Origin: Sphingomonas sp. HMP9
Lineage (GTDB): Bacteria > Pseudomonadota > Alphaproteobacteria > Sphingomonadales > Sphingomonadaceae
Reading direction: 5' to 3'
Length of the DNA stretch: 64,000 nucleotides
NCBI RefSeq assembly: GCF_013374115.1
Contig: NZ_AP022673.1
Location: forward strand, 3,746,501-3,810,500
The notes under the pieces were generated by a model. It worked only from the letters and a program-made list of their open reading frames with translations. It was not told where the DNA came from and made no database searches. The translations under genes and the position numbers were made by a program. Positions 35,780 to 46,227 of the stretch are shown piece after piece; position 1 is the stretch's first letter, and each line of letters starts with the position of its first letter.

Positions 35780-36316
35780 TCAGATCGGACGGAGCAGAGT
35801 CAGCCGCGCCTTGCCGTGGACGCGCGTCGCGTCGACCTCGAAGCCCGCCAGCTCGACGACCTCGGCCTTTGCCGTCTCCAGGCTGATCCACGTCGCCGGC
35901 CCGACCCAACCCAGCCGCGACAGCTTGTCGAGCGCCACCAGCCCGGCCCCGGTATTATACGGCGGATCCATCAGGATCACGTCGAGCGCCACCGGTGCAG
36001 GCCCGAGCGCCATCACCGAGGTGGCGCGGACGTCGCCGCGGATCTCCAGCTTGGCGAGGTTCGCCTTCAGCGCGTCGACCGCCAGCTTGTCCGATTCGAC
36101 GAACATGCACGTCGCCGCGCCGCGCGACAGCGCTTCGATGCCCAGCGCGCCCGAGCCGGCGAACAGGTCGGCGACCGCCAAGCCCTCGAAGCTCCCGACC
36201 CGGCTGGTCAGCATCGAGAACAACGTCTCGCGCATCCGGTCCGCGGTCGGGCGCGTAGCGTCACCCTTGGGCGCGACGATCGGGCGTCCGCGCCATTGGC
36301 CTGCGATGATCCGCAT
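35780..36316 (-). CDS. rsmD: 16S rRNA (guanine966-N2)-methyltransferase
   Basis: The 178-residue SAM-dependent enzyme has the start MRIIAGQWRGRPI, TRPTADRMRETLFSML, the SAM-binding motif DLFAGSGALGIEAL (50-63) and the catalytic DPPY (117-120) of N2-guanine methyltransferases. RsmD methylates G966 of 16S rRNA near the P site. Its ATG overlaps the stop of the pseudouridine synthase gene by one base (TGATG), forming an rRNA-modification operon. Confidence 0.95.
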   Translation of the reverse strand: MRIIAGQWRGRPIVAPKGDATRPTADRMRETLFSMLTSRVGSFEGLAVADLFAGSGALGIEALSRGAATCMFVESDKLAVDALKANLAKLEIRGDVRATSVMALGPAPVALDVILMDPPYNTGAGLVALDKLSRLGWVGPATWISLETAKAEVVELAGFEVDATRVHGKARLTLLRPI

Positions 36317-37830
36317 CAGCGTTTCCCTCCACGTGGGGTACGGGGCGGATGACCGCGCCCTCCCGATGGACCCTTGCCGGGCGCTGCAGGCCGGGTCGGC
36401 CGGACAGGCGCATCGGCGCGCGGTGGCCGCGGCTCCGCACCGGGACGTCCCGCCGCACTGCGCGCCGCACGCTTGTCGAGCGAACTCCGGCCGCGCGAGT
36501 CGTCAGCCTGCGGACGGAAGCCACGTGGCTGGTCCTGCCGCTGGCCCTGACCCTGACCCTGACCTTGGGACGCATCGGTCCGACGCGGTGTCACCACCCC
36601 GCTGGCACCGACACGCGACGGCGCGGCCCGCTCGCGCGGCGGCTTGGCGGCGCGGAAATGCTTGATCTTCGGGCTCGTGCTCAGCGCCTCGCCCCGATCG
36701 CGATCCTCGCGACGGTCCGGCCGCGCATTGCCGTCGGTCGGCTTGGCGGCATAGGCCGTGCGCGTGCCGTAGGCGGGCCGCGCATTTTGCTCGGGACGCG
36801 TCCAGGGATTGGCGACGTCGCCGCGGGTCTGCGCCGCGGTCGGGCGAATCCGCTCGGGCTTTGCCGACCGCGCGGGGCGCTCGCTGGTGAGCGTCCGGAT
36901 CGGCGCCCGCGGCGAAGGGCGCACGGTGCGCTCGTCGGGTCGGGCCGCCGTCTTGGGCCGCCCACCGATCCCCGCGCCTGCGCCCGCGCTCGCGCTGATC
37001 CCGATATTGGGCCGCGCACCAAGCTCGGCAGGCTTGCCCTTGGCCAGGTCCTTCTGGAACGCGACGACGTCGTGCTGCGTCACTTCGCCGATCTGCCCCG
37101 GCATCAGGTCGCCGAGCACGAACGGACCGTAGCGCGTCCGGATCAGCCGCGAGACCTGGAGTTCGAGATGCTCGAGCACGCGGCGCACTTCGCGGTTCTT
37201 GCCCTCGGTCAGGATCATCTCGATCCAGACGTTGGCCCCCGTCCGCCGCTCGATATTGGCGTTGATCGATCCGTAGCGCACACCCTCGATCTCGATCCCC
37301 TCGATCAGGTCCTCGAGCTGCGGCTGCGTGATCGCCCCATAGGCCCGCGCGCGATAGGCACGCTCGACGCCCGACGCCGGCAGTTCGAGCTGGCGCTTGA
37401 GGCCACCATCGGTGGTCATCAGCAGCAGGCCCTCGGTGTTCATGTCGAGCCGCCCCACCGGCACGAGCCGCGGCAGGTCCTTCGGCAGCCGGTCGTAGAT
37501 CGTCGGCCGTCCCGCGGGATCGCGCTCGGTGACGAGCAGCCCGGTCGGCTTGTGGTACAGGAACAGCCGGGCGGCGCTGGGCGCCTCGACCGGATCGCCG
37601 TCGACGGTGACGCCGGCAAGGTTGCGCAGGATCGTCGCAGGCGTGTCGAGGATGGTGCCGTTCAGCGCGACGCGGCCCTCGGCGATCATCCGCTCGATAT
37701 CGCGGCGCGAGGCGATGCCGGCACGCGCGAGCAGCTTGGCGATCCGGTCGCCCTTGACGGGTGTGGCAGGGGTTGCAGGCGCGTCGGGCGACGGGCTGGC
37801 AGTCGGGTTATCGTCTTTTGAAGTCGTCAT
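36316..37830 (-). CDS. rluB: RsuA/RluB-family pseudouridine synthase with long basic C-terminal tail
   Basis: The 504-residue protein has an S4 RNA-binding domain (about 27-85, DRIAKLLARAGIASRRDIERM) and a pseudouridine synthase domain (86-255) with the catalytic D129 in GRLDMNTEGLL and EGKNREVRRVLEHL. The best match is the RluB group acting on 23S rRNA helix 89, though RsuA/RluE cannot be excluded. Residues 263-504 form a 240-residue disordered tail rich in Arg, Pro, Gly, Ala and Gln (GRGHPPRTPRGGKR at the end, a QGQGQGQGQ run near 430). Start ATG 37830 gives MTTSKDDNPTAS. It is upstream of rsmD and divergent from the response regulator at 37951. Confidence 0.9.
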   Translation of the reverse strand: MTTSKDDNPTASPSPDAPATPATPVKGDRIAKLLARAGIASRRDIERMIAEGRVALNGTILDTPATILRNLAGVTVDGDPVEAPSAARLFLYHKPTGLLVTERDPAGRPTIYDRLPKDLPRLVPVGRLDMNTEGLLLMTTDGGLKRQLELPASGVERAYRARAYGAITQPQLEDLIEGIEIEGVRYGSINANIERRTGANVWIEMILTEGKNREVRRVLEHLELQVSRLIRTRYGPFVLGDLMPGQIGEVTQHDVVAFQKDLAKGKPAELGARPNIGISASAGAGAGIGGRPKTAARPDERTVRPSPRAPIRTLTSERPARSAKPERIRPTAAQTRGDVANPWTRPEQNARPAYGTRTAYAAKPTDGNARPDRREDRDRGEALSTSPKIKHFRAAKPPRERAAPSRVGASGVVTPRRTDASQGQGQGQGQRQDQPRGFRPQADDSRGRSSLDKRAARSAAGRPGAEPRPPRADAPVRPTRPAAPGKGPSGGRGHPPRTPRGGKR

Positions 37831-37950
37831 GGCGCGGCTGATACTATGGATCGGCCGCCAGCGCGAAAATATTTGCGACCGTTCGTGCAGCGGCGCGTTA
37901 GGACACGCAAGCGTAACGACGATGTACGCGCGTTCGGGGGCCTGTCGGCG

Positions 37951-38382
37951 ATGTTGTTCGGGAAAAAAAAGCGGCAGATCGTCCGGCTCCTCGTGGTCGA
38001 GGACGAGCCATTGGTGGCTTTCGACACCGAATATTTCCTGACCGATGCGAATTTCACGATCGTCGCGACGATCGATCGGGTGGCCGAAGCGCTGCCGATC
38101 CTCGCGAGCGATGCGGTGATCGATCTCGTCCTGGTCGACGTCAACCTTGCGGACGGCTCGGGCATCGATGTCGCCCGTGCCGCGCACGCGCGCGGCGTGC
38201 CGGTGATGTTCGTCACGGGAAGCTGCCCGGTCGAGGCGACGACGCTCGCCGCAGGCTGCATGGCCAAGCCCTATATGCCGCGGGATCTGATCGCCGCGAT
38301 CGAGGCGATCGAGGCGATGCTGGGCGGCGGCGAGCCGAAGCGTGTGCCGCAGGGGTTCACCTTGTTTCCGCGGACGGCGTGA
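37951..38382 (+). CDS. Single-domain response regulator
   Basis: The 143-residue protein is one receiver domain: E17-D18 (VVEDEP), phospho-acceptor D63 (LVLVDVNLADGSG), T89 (MFVTGS) and K106 (MAKPYM). There is no output domain. ATG 37951 (MLFGKKKRQIVR) is chosen over upstream in-frame starts because the receiver begins at about residue 12. The N-terminal KKKR patch is unusual. Such stand-alone receivers relay phosphate or bind partner proteins; alphaproteobacterial examples act in the general stress response or cell cycle, but no link is visible here. Confidence 0.85.
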   Translation: MLFGKKKRQIVRLLVVEDEPLVAFDTEYFLTDANFTIVATIDRVAEALPILASDAVIDLVLVDVNLADGSGIDVARAAHARGVPVMFVTGSCPVEATTLAAGCMAKPYMPRDLIAAIEAIEAMLGGGEPKRVPQGFTLFPRTA

Positions 38383-38449
38383 CGCCGAGCGGTATGACGC
38401 TGGGCGGCTAACGTCTTCCCTCGTTCGGACAGCGCGCTATGGTCGCCGC

Positions 38450-39805
38450 ATGTCCACCGATACCGTCGAACGCCGCTCCGTTCTCGCAACGCTCGCACCC
38501 TACCTCCGGCCGAGGCCGATCGCCGCGTTGCTGCTCGGCATATCGAGCGGCTTTCCCCTGGCCCTGTTGCTTGGGACGATGGGCTATTGGCTGTCGAAGG
38601 TCGGCATCGACAAGAAGACGATCGGCTTCGCGATCGGCCTGACCACGCCGTACACGCTGAAGTTCCTGTGGGCGCCGTTCATCGATCGGTTCGAAATCCC
38701 TTTCCTGACCCGCTTGGTCGGACAGCGCCGCGCGTGGCTGTTCGTGGTCCAGGCGCTGTTGTTCGGATCGGTCTGGATGCTCGGGTTCAGCGCGCCGCAG
38801 GAGCATCTCGGCGTCTTCGCGTTCTGGGCGATCGTCACCGCGTTTCTCGGCGCGACGCAGGACATCGTCATCGACGCCTATCGTATCGAGATCCTGCCGG
38901 AGAACGAACTCCCGCATGGCACGGCCAACAACCAGTTCGGCTACCGCCTGGGCAATCTTGCGGCGGGCGTGGGGACGATCGCGATCGCCTCGTCCGAAGG
39001 CCTGGGGTTGGGCTGGGCGCTCGGTTACGGGCTGACCGCATTCTGCGTCATCCCCGGCGCGATCGCCGCACTGTGGGCCGGGCGCGGCCTGCATGACCGC
39101 GTCTTGGCCAAGCAACCGCACGAGACCGGCGGACGCTGGCTCGAGGACACGATCATCGGCCCGTTCCGCGAGTTCTTCCAGCGACGCGGCGCGGTACTGA
39201 TCCTGCTGTTCGTGCTGATCTACAAGCTTGGCGACGCGATGGGGCAGGGGATGCTCAACCCGATGATCGTCGAACTCGGGTTCAGCGATACCGAATTCAT
39301 CGCGATCAACAAGCTGGTCGGCTTCTGGGGGCTGATCGTCGGCACCGCGCTCGGCGCACCGTTCATGGCATGGCTCGGTCTCGGCCGTGCGCTGTTCGTG
39401 TCGGGCGTCCTGATGATGCTCAGCAACTTCACCTTCGTGATCCTGGCATGGCACGGCCACTCGAACACGTGGCTCACGATCGCGGTCGCGACCGAGCAGG
39501 TGACCAGCGGGATCGGTCTGACCGTGTTCGTGACCTATCTCTCGGGTCTGTCGAACCTCGCCTATACCGCGACGCAGTTCGCGCTGCTGTCGTCGTTTGC
39601 CGCCGTTGGCCGGACGTGGCTGGCGGCACCCGCCGGCTATGCTGCCACCGCGCTCGGATGGCCGGGATTTTGGATGCTGACGATGGTCGTCGCGGTGCCC
39701 GGCCTAGGGCTGCTGTGGATATTGTGGCGGCAGGGGTTCGTCGTCGAGAGCGTTCGCCGGGCGCGCGAAGACGAAACGCCGGACAGTCCCGCCGCTACAT
39801 CGTGA
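38450..39805 (+). CDS. AmpG-like muropeptide/MFS permease
   Basis: The 451-residue protein starts at ATG 38450 (MSTDTVERRSVLATLAPYL). It has about 12-14 membrane helices and AmpG landmarks: LLLGISSGFPLALLLGTM, the YTLKFLWAPFIDRF motif, ATQDIVIDAYRIEIL and NQFGYRLGNLAAG. AmpG imports GlcNAc-anhydro-muropeptides for cell-wall recycling and thereby controls AmpC induction in other bacteria. No ampC, ampR or ampD is nearby. Specificity is inferred from family resemblance. Confidence 0.85.
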   Translation: MSTDTVERRSVLATLAPYLRPRPIAALLLGISSGFPLALLLGTMGYWLSKVGIDKKTIGFAIGLTTPYTLKFLWAPFIDRFEIPFLTRLVGQRRAWLFVVQALLFGSVWMLGFSAPQEHLGVFAFWAIVTAFLGATQDIVIDAYRIEILPENELPHGTANNQFGYRLGNLAAGVGTIAIASSEGLGLGWALGYGLTAFCVIPGAIAALWAGRGLHDRVLAKQPHETGGRWLEDTIIGPFREFFQRRGAVLILLFVLIYKLGDAMGQGMLNPMIVELGFSDTEFIAINKLVGFWGLIVGTALGAPFMAWLGLGRALFVSGVLMMLSNFTFVILAWHGHSNTWLTIAVATEQVTSGIGLTVFVTYLSGLSNLAYTATQFALLSSFAAVGRTWLAAPAGYAATALGWPGFWMLTMVVAVPGLGLLWILWRQGFVVESVRRAREDETPDSPAATS

Positions 39806-40259
39806 TCGGACGGCCCTCGTCGGCAAAGGCGGCAGCGACGGCGGCGGCGCTGGCGAGGACGCCGTCGATGCGACGGACGCCGAGCAGGTCGGCCATCAGG
39901 TAGCGCGCGGTTTCGGGCGCGGTCTCGACACGCGCGAGGACCGACAGCATCGCCGATTCGGCCGGCGTCATACGCGCGCAGCAGCACGGCGCGATTGCGA
40001 TGGTGCCTGCCGAGGTGCCGGCGAGGTCCGCCATCAATGCCCTCAGCAAGACGAGCGGCCGACGAAAGCCTTGCCCGAACGCGGTGAACATCGTGTGCGA
40101 GGCGCGGGCGTCGGCAAGGCCATTCGCGCCCATCCGTCGCATCGCGAACAGAGCGATTCGCGCATTTTCACACAGCGGTAGCGCGTGCGGCAGCAACGAG
40201 GTCACGCTCGTGATCGTCTGCGTCGAGGCGGACGACGAATTGGGGCGGGTATCGGTCAT
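39795..40259 (-). CDS. DUF6628 family protein
   Basis: The 154-residue protein matches a family confined mostly to sphingomonads: LLPHALPLCENARIALFAMRRMGANGLADARASH, FGQGFRRPLVLLRALMADLA in outline, then IAIAPCCCARMTPAESAML and YLMADLLGVRR. The CCC cluster next to a conserved CARMT could bind metal. It is probably soluble; function is unknown. GGAG lies eight bases before ATG 40259. The 3' end overlaps the end of the convergent permease gene by 11 bases. A palindrome upstream (40301-40317) suggests regulation separate from folC. Confidence 0.82.
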   Translation of the reverse strand: MTDTRPNSSSASTQTITSVTSLLPHALPLCENARIALFAMRRMGANGLADARASHTMFTAFGQGFRRPLVLLRALMADLAGTSAGTIAIAPCCCARMTPAESAMLSVLARVETAPETARYLMADLLGVRRIDGVLASAAAVAAAFADEGRPITM

Positions 40260-40300
40260 TCTCGCGACTCCGTGGTGATGCCCACAAGGTCGCCTGTTGG

Positions 40301-40317
40301 TTATTGATAGTCAATAG
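40301..40317. promoter_or_regulatory. AT-rich palindrome upstream of the DUF6628 gene
   Basis: TATTGA-TAG-TCAATA (40302-40316) lies in a short AT-rich stretch 40 bases before the DUF6628 start, in a GC-rich genome. The pattern resembles Fur/Irr-type iron-responsive operators of alphaproteobacteria, but it is short and unproven. Confidence 0.45.
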
Positions 40318-40327
40318 CAATAAGAAA

Positions 40328-41647
40328 TCAGTCGGGCGGTTGGTCGTTCGCCGCGAGCACTTCACCGGCGAGATAGAGCGAGCCGGCAATCAGCACGAGG
40401 TGCGGGGCGGCGGACTGGCGCGAGATGTTGGCCAACGCCTCGGTCGGCGAGGCGGCCGTCTCTGCGGTCCTGCCGAACGACCGTGCGATCGTCGCCAGGC
40501 TCTCTGGCGTGTGATGCGCGTGGCCTGGGACGGGAATAGCGATGACGTGGCCGACCGATGGCGAGAGGATGCGGATCACTGCCTCGGCATCCTTGTTGGC
40601 GAGCATGCCGAGCACCAACGTCACTGGGCGACCCTGCGCGAGCGTCCTGAGCGCACGCGCGACCGGTTGCGCGGCATTGGGATTATGCGCGCCGTCGAGC
40701 CACAATTCACTGCCGTCGGGCAGGCGCGCGAGAAGCGGTCCGGCGGAGAGGCGCTGCATGCGCGCAGGCCAATGCGCCCAGTCGGCGGCGGCGCGCATCG
40801 CGGCTTCGGGGATGTGCAGCACGCCCTGATGCCGCAACATCGCGATCGCCAGCGCAAGGTTGCGCGACTGGTGCGCGCCGACCAGACGCGGGCGATGGGT
40901 GACGACCGAAAAGCCGTCGTCCTCATACCGAACGCTCGAGCGTGCCGTCGCGCTGGTCCAGGCCAGACCGCGCGCGAACACCGGCGCGCCGGCGCTGTCG
41001 GCAACGGCCGCGATCTTCGCGCGGAGCGCGGCGGGATAGTCCATCGTGACGAGCGGCACGCCCCGCTTGGCGATGCCCGCCTTCTCGCCGGCGATCTCCA
41101 GCAGCGTGTCGCCGAGGAAAGACTGGTGGTCGATGCCAAGCGCGGCAATCCCGGTGACGATGGGGTTCGGGATGACGTTCGTCGCATCGAGCCTGCCGCC
41201 GAGACCGACTTCGACGATCGTCGCGGCGGCGGGTATGCGCGCGAACGCAAGGAACGCGACGGCGGTCGTGACTTCGAAGAAGCTGGCTTGCAGATCGGCC
41301 GCCTGGTCGAGCACCTCTTCCAGCAGAGCGGCAAGCAGCACGTCGTCGATCAGCGATCCGGCGAGACGGATGCGTTCGTTGAAGCGGACGAGATGCGGCG
41401 AGGAGTAGACATGGACGCTGTGCCCGGACGCTTCGATCGCCGCGCGGAGGAACGCGCAGGTCGAGCCCTTGCCGTTGGTGCCGGCGACGTGGAACACGGG
41501 CGGGAGCGACAGATGCGGGTCGCCGAGGCGGCTCAGCAGCGCGGTGATCCGCTCGAGGCCAAGGATGTCGGCGCCGGGCGACAGCGCGGTCAGCCGGTCG
41601 AGCTGCGCCTGAACCGCAGGGGACGAGGAAACGGCATGATCGGGCAT
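40328..41647 (-). CDS. folC: Bifunctional folylpolyglutamate synthase/dihydrofolate synthase
   Basis: The 439-residue Mur-ligase-type enzyme adds glutamate to dihydropteroate and folates. The P-loop is GTNGKGS (56-62), followed by SSPHLVRFNERIRL, EVGLGGRLDATNV and the GIDHQSFLGDTLLEIAGEKAGI segment; the second domain has DGAHNPNAA. It follows accD with a family E repeat in the gap, as in the accD-folC pairs of many proteobacteria. Confidence 0.96.
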   Translation of the reverse strand: MPDHAVSSSPAVQAQLDRLTALSPGADILGLERITALLSRLGDPHLSLPPVFHVAGTNGKGSTCAFLRAAIEASGHSVHVYSSPHLVRFNERIRLAGSLIDDVLLAALLEEVLDQAADLQASFFEVTTAVAFLAFARIPAAATIVEVGLGGRLDATNVIPNPIVTGIAALGIDHQSFLGDTLLEIAGEKAGIAKRGVPLVTMDYPAALRAKIAAVADSAGAPVFARGLAWTSATARSSVRYEDDGFSVVTHRPRLVGAHQSRNLALAIAMLRHQGVLHIPEAAMRAAADWAHWPARMQRLSAGPLLARLPDGSELWLDGAHNPNAAQPVARALRTLAQGRPVTLVLGMLANKDAEAVIRILSPSVGHVIAIPVPGHAHHTPESLATIARSFGRTAETAASPTEALANISRQSAAPHLVLIAGSLYLAGEVLAANDQPPD

Positions 41648-41651
41648 TCTA

Positions 41652-41758
41652 GCTCCCTCTCCCCTCCGGGGAGAGGGCTGGGGGTGAGGGGCTGTTCCAG
41701 GCGCAGCACTGCTTGGCTGCCCCTCACCCCGACCCTCTCCCCGGAGGGGAGAGGGAGT
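41652..41758. repeat. Intergenic inverted repeat, family E
   Basis: CTCCCTCTCCCCTCCGGGGA... and its near-perfect inverse ending GGGGAGAGGGAGTAG nearly fill the accD-folC gap. Family copies lie at 25781-25950 and 61402-61539. Confidence 0.85.
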
Positions 41759-41764
41759 AGTAGG

Positions 41765-42616
41765 TTACGCCGCTTCGCGCGCGCTGAGATACCCGATCAC
41801 GGTACCGAGCTGCGCGCGCAGGTCCTTGCGGTGGACGACCATGTCGATCATCCCGTGCTCGAGATAATATTCCGACGTCTGGAAATCCTCGGGCAGCTTC
41901 TCGCGGATCGTGCTCTCGATCACGCGGCGGCCGGTGAAGGCGAGAGTCGCCTTGGGTTCGGCGATCTGGACGTCGCCGAGCATCGCATAGGCCGCCATCA
42001 CGCCGCCCGAGGTCGGATCGGTCAGCACGACGATGTAGGGCAGGCCCGCGTCGTGGAGCATCTGGATCGCGACGGTGCTGCGCGGCATCTGCATGAGGCT
42101 GAGGATGCCCTCCTGCATGCGCGCGCCGCCCGATGCGGTGAAGATCACGTACGGCACGCGGTCCTCGATCGCCGCCTCGACGCCGCGCACGAACGCCTCG
42201 CCCACCGCGAGACCCATCGAGCCGCCCATGAAGCCGAAATCCTGCACGCCGACGACGACGCGGTGGCCGTCGATCGCGCCGCGGGCGTTGATCAGCGCAT
42301 CCTGCTCGCTATTGTCGGTGCGGGCGGCCTTGAGGCGATCCGTGTAGCGCTTCTGGTCGCGGAACTTGAGCGGATCCTCGGGGACCTTGGGCGCTGGGAG
42401 TTCGCTGCAGCTACCCTCGTCGAACAGCTGCGCGAAGCGGACCTTCGGCCCGATGCGATCGTGATGATCGCATTTCGGGCAGACGTAGAGATTGTCCTCG
42501 AGCTCCTTGGTGAAGACCATCTGCCCGCAGCCCTTGCACTTGTGCCAGAGATTCTCGGGCGTCTCGCGCTTCGCGACGAAGGGCAGGACGTTGCGGACGC
42601 TGTTGAGCCAGCTCAT
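41765..42616 (-). CDS. accD: Acetyl-CoA carboxylase carboxyltransferase subunit beta
   Basis: The 283-residue subunit has an N-terminal zinc ribbon (C27, C30, C46, C49) and a crotonase-like carboxyltransferase domain with [19 protein letters not shown] and [20 protein letters not shown]. With AccA it transfers the carboxyl group from biotin to acetyl-CoA in fatty-acid synthesis. Its ATG overlaps the trpA stop by four bases (ATGA). Confidence 0.98.
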   Translation of the reverse strand: MSWLNSVRNVLPFVAKRETPENLWHKCKGCGQMVFTKELEDNLYVCPKCDHHDRIGPKVRFAQLFDEGSCSELPAPKVPEDPLKFRDQKRYTDRLKAARTDNSEQDALINARGAIDGHRVVVGVQDFGFMGGSMGLAVGEAFVRGVEAAIEDRVPYVIFTASGGARMQEGILSLMQMPRSTVAIQMLHDAGLPYIVVLTDPTSGGVMAAYAMLGDVQIAEPKATLAFTGRRVIESTIREKLPEDFQTSEYYLEHGMIDMVVHRKDLRAQLGTVIGYLSAREAA

Positions 42617-43421
42617 GCGGGAACCTTTCGGGCCGACGCGATGGCATCGGCGAGAGACGTGATATAGGCGCGGACGGGCTCGGCCGCAGCGGCGCCGTGT
42701 TGCGCGACCAGTTCGACGATCGCCGATCCGACCACGACGCCGTCGGCGACGCGCGCGACGTTCGCCGCCTGTTCGGGCGTGCGGATGCCGAAGCCGACCG
42801 CGACCGGAATGTCGGTCTCCGCCTTCAGCCGCGCGACGGCATCCTCGATCGAGCCTTGCTGCGCCTGCTGGAGCCCCGTGATCCCGGCGACCGAGACGTA
42901 ATAAAGGAACCCACTCGCGCCATCGAGCACGGTCGGCAGCCGCGCGGCATCGGTCGTCGGCGTGGCGAGGCGGATCAGGTCGATCCCCGCGGCGCGCAAC
43001 TGCGGCCCGAGCGCATCGTCCTCCTCGGGCGGCACGTCGACGCAGATCACGCCGTCGACGCCGGCGGCGGCGGCGGCCTGCGCGAACCAGTCCGCCCCGC
43101 GCCGGAGCATCGGGTTGCCGTATCCCATCAGCACCAGCGGCACGTCCGGATGGCGCGCGCGGAACGCGGAGGCGGTCGCGAGGATGTCCGCGGTGCGCGT
43201 GCCCTGCGCCAGGCTGCGGATGTTGGCGGCCTGGATCGCAGGGCCGTCGGCCATCGGATCGGTGAACGGCATGCCGAGCTCGATCGCATCCGCCCCGCCC
43301 GCGACGAGCGCGTCGAGGATCGGACCGGTCGCCTCGGTGGTCGGATCACCCGCGGTGACGAACGCGACGAGCGCGGCGCGGCCTTGCGCGGCGGTCCGGG
43401 CGAACGTGGCGGCGAGGCGGC

Positions 43422-43425
<4 letters not shown>
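42613..43425 (-). CDS. trpA: Tryptophan synthase alpha subunit
   Basis: The 270-residue subunit cleaves indole-3-glycerol phosphate to indole. The start is TTG 43425, forming TTGA with the trpB stop; it gives [20 protein letters not shown], the expected N-terminus and length, and no ATG or GTG lies nearby. Catalytic E49 and D60 sit in [14 protein letters not shown]; the phosphate-binding [10 protein letters not shown] and [10 protein letters not shown] are present. Coupling to trpB suits the equal amounts needed for the alpha2beta2 complex. It overlaps accD by four bases. Confidence 0.96.
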
Positions 43426-44660
<1,235 letters not shown>

Positions 44661-44701
44661 GGGACGCGCTTTAGCACCTCGTGCAACCTCGCCAAGCCCT
44701 T

Positions 44702-44757
44702 GTATCCCCGTGAAGGCGGGGATCCAGTCTGGGCACCCGCCTTCGCGGGTGAACATT
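44702..44757. repeat. Family B-like repeat between trpF and trpB
   Basis: TATCCCCGTGAAGGCGGGGA... and the inverse GGCACCCGCCTTCGCGGGTG form two small hairpins and one larger imperfect one. It ends where the trpF stop codon begins (44758). Confidence 0.75.
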
Positions 44758-45390
44758 TCAGGCGGTGGTCGCCTTTAGGAATGCGGCGATCTTCGTCTCG
44801 TCCTTCTTGCCGGGCTCACCCTCGACCCCGGAAGACACGTCGACCAGTTCCGCACCCGTCCGCCGGATCGCTTCCGCGACGTTCGCCGGATCGAGCCCGC
44901 CCGACAGCGCCCAAGGCAGCGGGTGTTTGAACCCGTCGAGCAGATCCCAGTCGAACCGGAGCCCCATGCCGCCCGGCAACGCAGCCGAATCGGGGGTCTT
45001 CGCGTCGTACAGGATCCGGTCGGCAACCCCGGCAAAGCCATGCGCGGCATCAAGATCGCCGCGTGTGCGAACCGCCACGGCCACCCACGTCTCGATCCCG
45101 AACTTCGCGTGGATCGCGGCAGCCCGAGCCGGCGTCACCTTGTGAAGTTGCAGCACGTCGAGTGCAGCGGCCGCAACCGCCTGTTCGAGCATCTCGTCCT
45201 CGGGATCGACGAACACGCCGACCTTTGCGACATGACCCGGCACGCGTGCGCCAAGTTCTGCGGCCTTCGCAAACGTCACATGCCGCGGCGAGGCGGGGAA
45301 GAACACGAACCCGACATGGCTCGCGCCGTGCCGGATCGCAGCGTCGAGCGTCGTGGGGGTGGAAAGGCCACAGATCTTGGCGGTAGTCAT
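44758..45390 (-). CDS. trpF: Phosphoribosylanthranilate isomerase
   Basis: The 210-residue TIM-barrel enzyme performs the Amadori rearrangement in tryptophan synthesis. The catalytic Cys lies in AKICGLSTP (C7); [16 protein letters not shown] and the terminal [16 protein letters not shown] (phosphate-binding and closing loop) are typical. It lies between pyrF and trpB, the standard alphaproteobacterial order. Confidence 0.97.
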   Translation of the reverse strand: MTTAKICGLSTPTTLDAAIRHGASHVGFVFFPASPRHVTFAKAAELGARVPGHVAKVGVFVDPEDEMLEQAVAAAALDVLQLHKVTPARAAAIHAKFGIETWVAVAVRTRGDLDAAHGFAGVADRILYDAKTPDSAALPGGMGLRFDWDLLDGFKHPLPWALSGGLDPANVAEAIRRTGAELVDVSSGVEGEPGKKDETKIAAFLKATTA

Positions 45391-45447
45391 GGTCTTCCTT
45401 CAGTGCCGTCGACGGGAATTGTATCGTACAGACAATTCCAACGGCCC

Positions 45448-45528
45448 CGTCATCCTGACGAAAGTCAGGATCCAGAGCCATGGCCGCCAGCATTCGTTAC
45501 CCTGGATCCTGACTTTCGTCAGGATGAC
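45448..45528. repeat. Family A inverted repeat pair
   Basis: CGTCATCCTGACGAAAGTCA... (45448-45476) and its inverse (to 45528) are followed by a partial third copy (TTTCGTTAGGATAACGG). They fill the pyrF-trpF gap. Confidence 0.85.
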
Positions 45529-45552
45529 TTTCGTTAGGATAACGGCGCGCGC

Positions 45553-46227
45553 TCAGAGCGTGGCGCCGATCGCACGGGCGGCGGTGTCGGGATCTTCGGC
45601 CTGCGTGATCGGACGGCCGACCACCAGGATCGAGGCCCCCGCGTCCATCGCCTGGCGCGGCGTAACGACGCGCTTCTGGTCGCCGATCTGCCCGTCGGGC
45701 AGGCGCACACCGGGAACGACGAAGAACCCCTTCGGCCAGATCGCCTTTGCCGCCGCAACCTCGGCACCCGAGCAGACGATGCCGTCCACCCCCGCCTGGC
45801 ACGCCAGTTCGGTCAGCCGCGAAACCTGATCGTGCGCACTGCCGGTGACGCCGGTGGCGGCAAGATCGGCCGCATCGAGGCTGGTCAGCATCGTCACCGC
45901 GATCACCTTGGTGCCGACAGGAGCGGCAGCCTTGGCGTCCTCCAGCATCGCCCGACCGCCACTGGCATGCACGGTCAGGATCGCCGGCTTCAGCGCGCCC
46001 AACGCCTGCACCGCCTTGGCAACGGTGTTCGGAATGTCGTGGAGCTTCAGGTCGAGGAAGATCGGCAAGCCGAGTTCCGCCATCGCATGCACGCCGGACT
46101 GGCCGTGCGCGGAGAAGAATTCGAGACCCAGCTTGATCCCGCCGACATGATGGCGGACGCGCGTCGCCATCGCCTTCGCGCGGGCCAGATCTGGCGTGTC
46201 GAGCGCGACGTAGATCCGGTTGCTCAT
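45553..46227 (-). CDS. pyrF: Orotidine 5'-phosphate decarboxylase
   Basis: The 224-residue enzyme makes UMP. The catalytic Asp-Lys network is visible: K32 (GGIKLGLEF), D59 and K61, D64 in FLDLKLHDIPNTV. The phosphate-binding end VVGRPITQAEDP is intact. ATG 46227 overlaps the lapA stop by four bases, so the two are coupled. Confidence 0.97.
   Translation of the reverse strand: MSNRIYVALDTPDLARAKAMATRVRHHVGGIKLGLEFFSAHGQSGVHAMAELGLPIFLDLKLHDIPNTVAKAVQALGALKPAILTVHASGGRAMLEDAKAAAPVGTKVIAVTMLTSLDAADLAATGVTGSAHDQVSRLTELACQAGVDGIVCSGAEVAAAKAIWPKGFFVVPGVRLPDGQIGDQKRVVTPRQAMDAGASILVVGRPITQAEDPDTAARAIGATL

Noticed and set aside
34830..36665. A 611-codon plus-strand frame linking the transporter to rsmD
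   Set aside because: It shifts from out-of-frame transporter sequence to antisense of rsmD; both real genes are firmly identified.
40304..42667. A 787-codon plus-strand frame across folC and accD
   Set aside because: It is antisense to both genes and even reads through the intergenic repeat; composition is Arg/Asp/Glu-rich with no domain.
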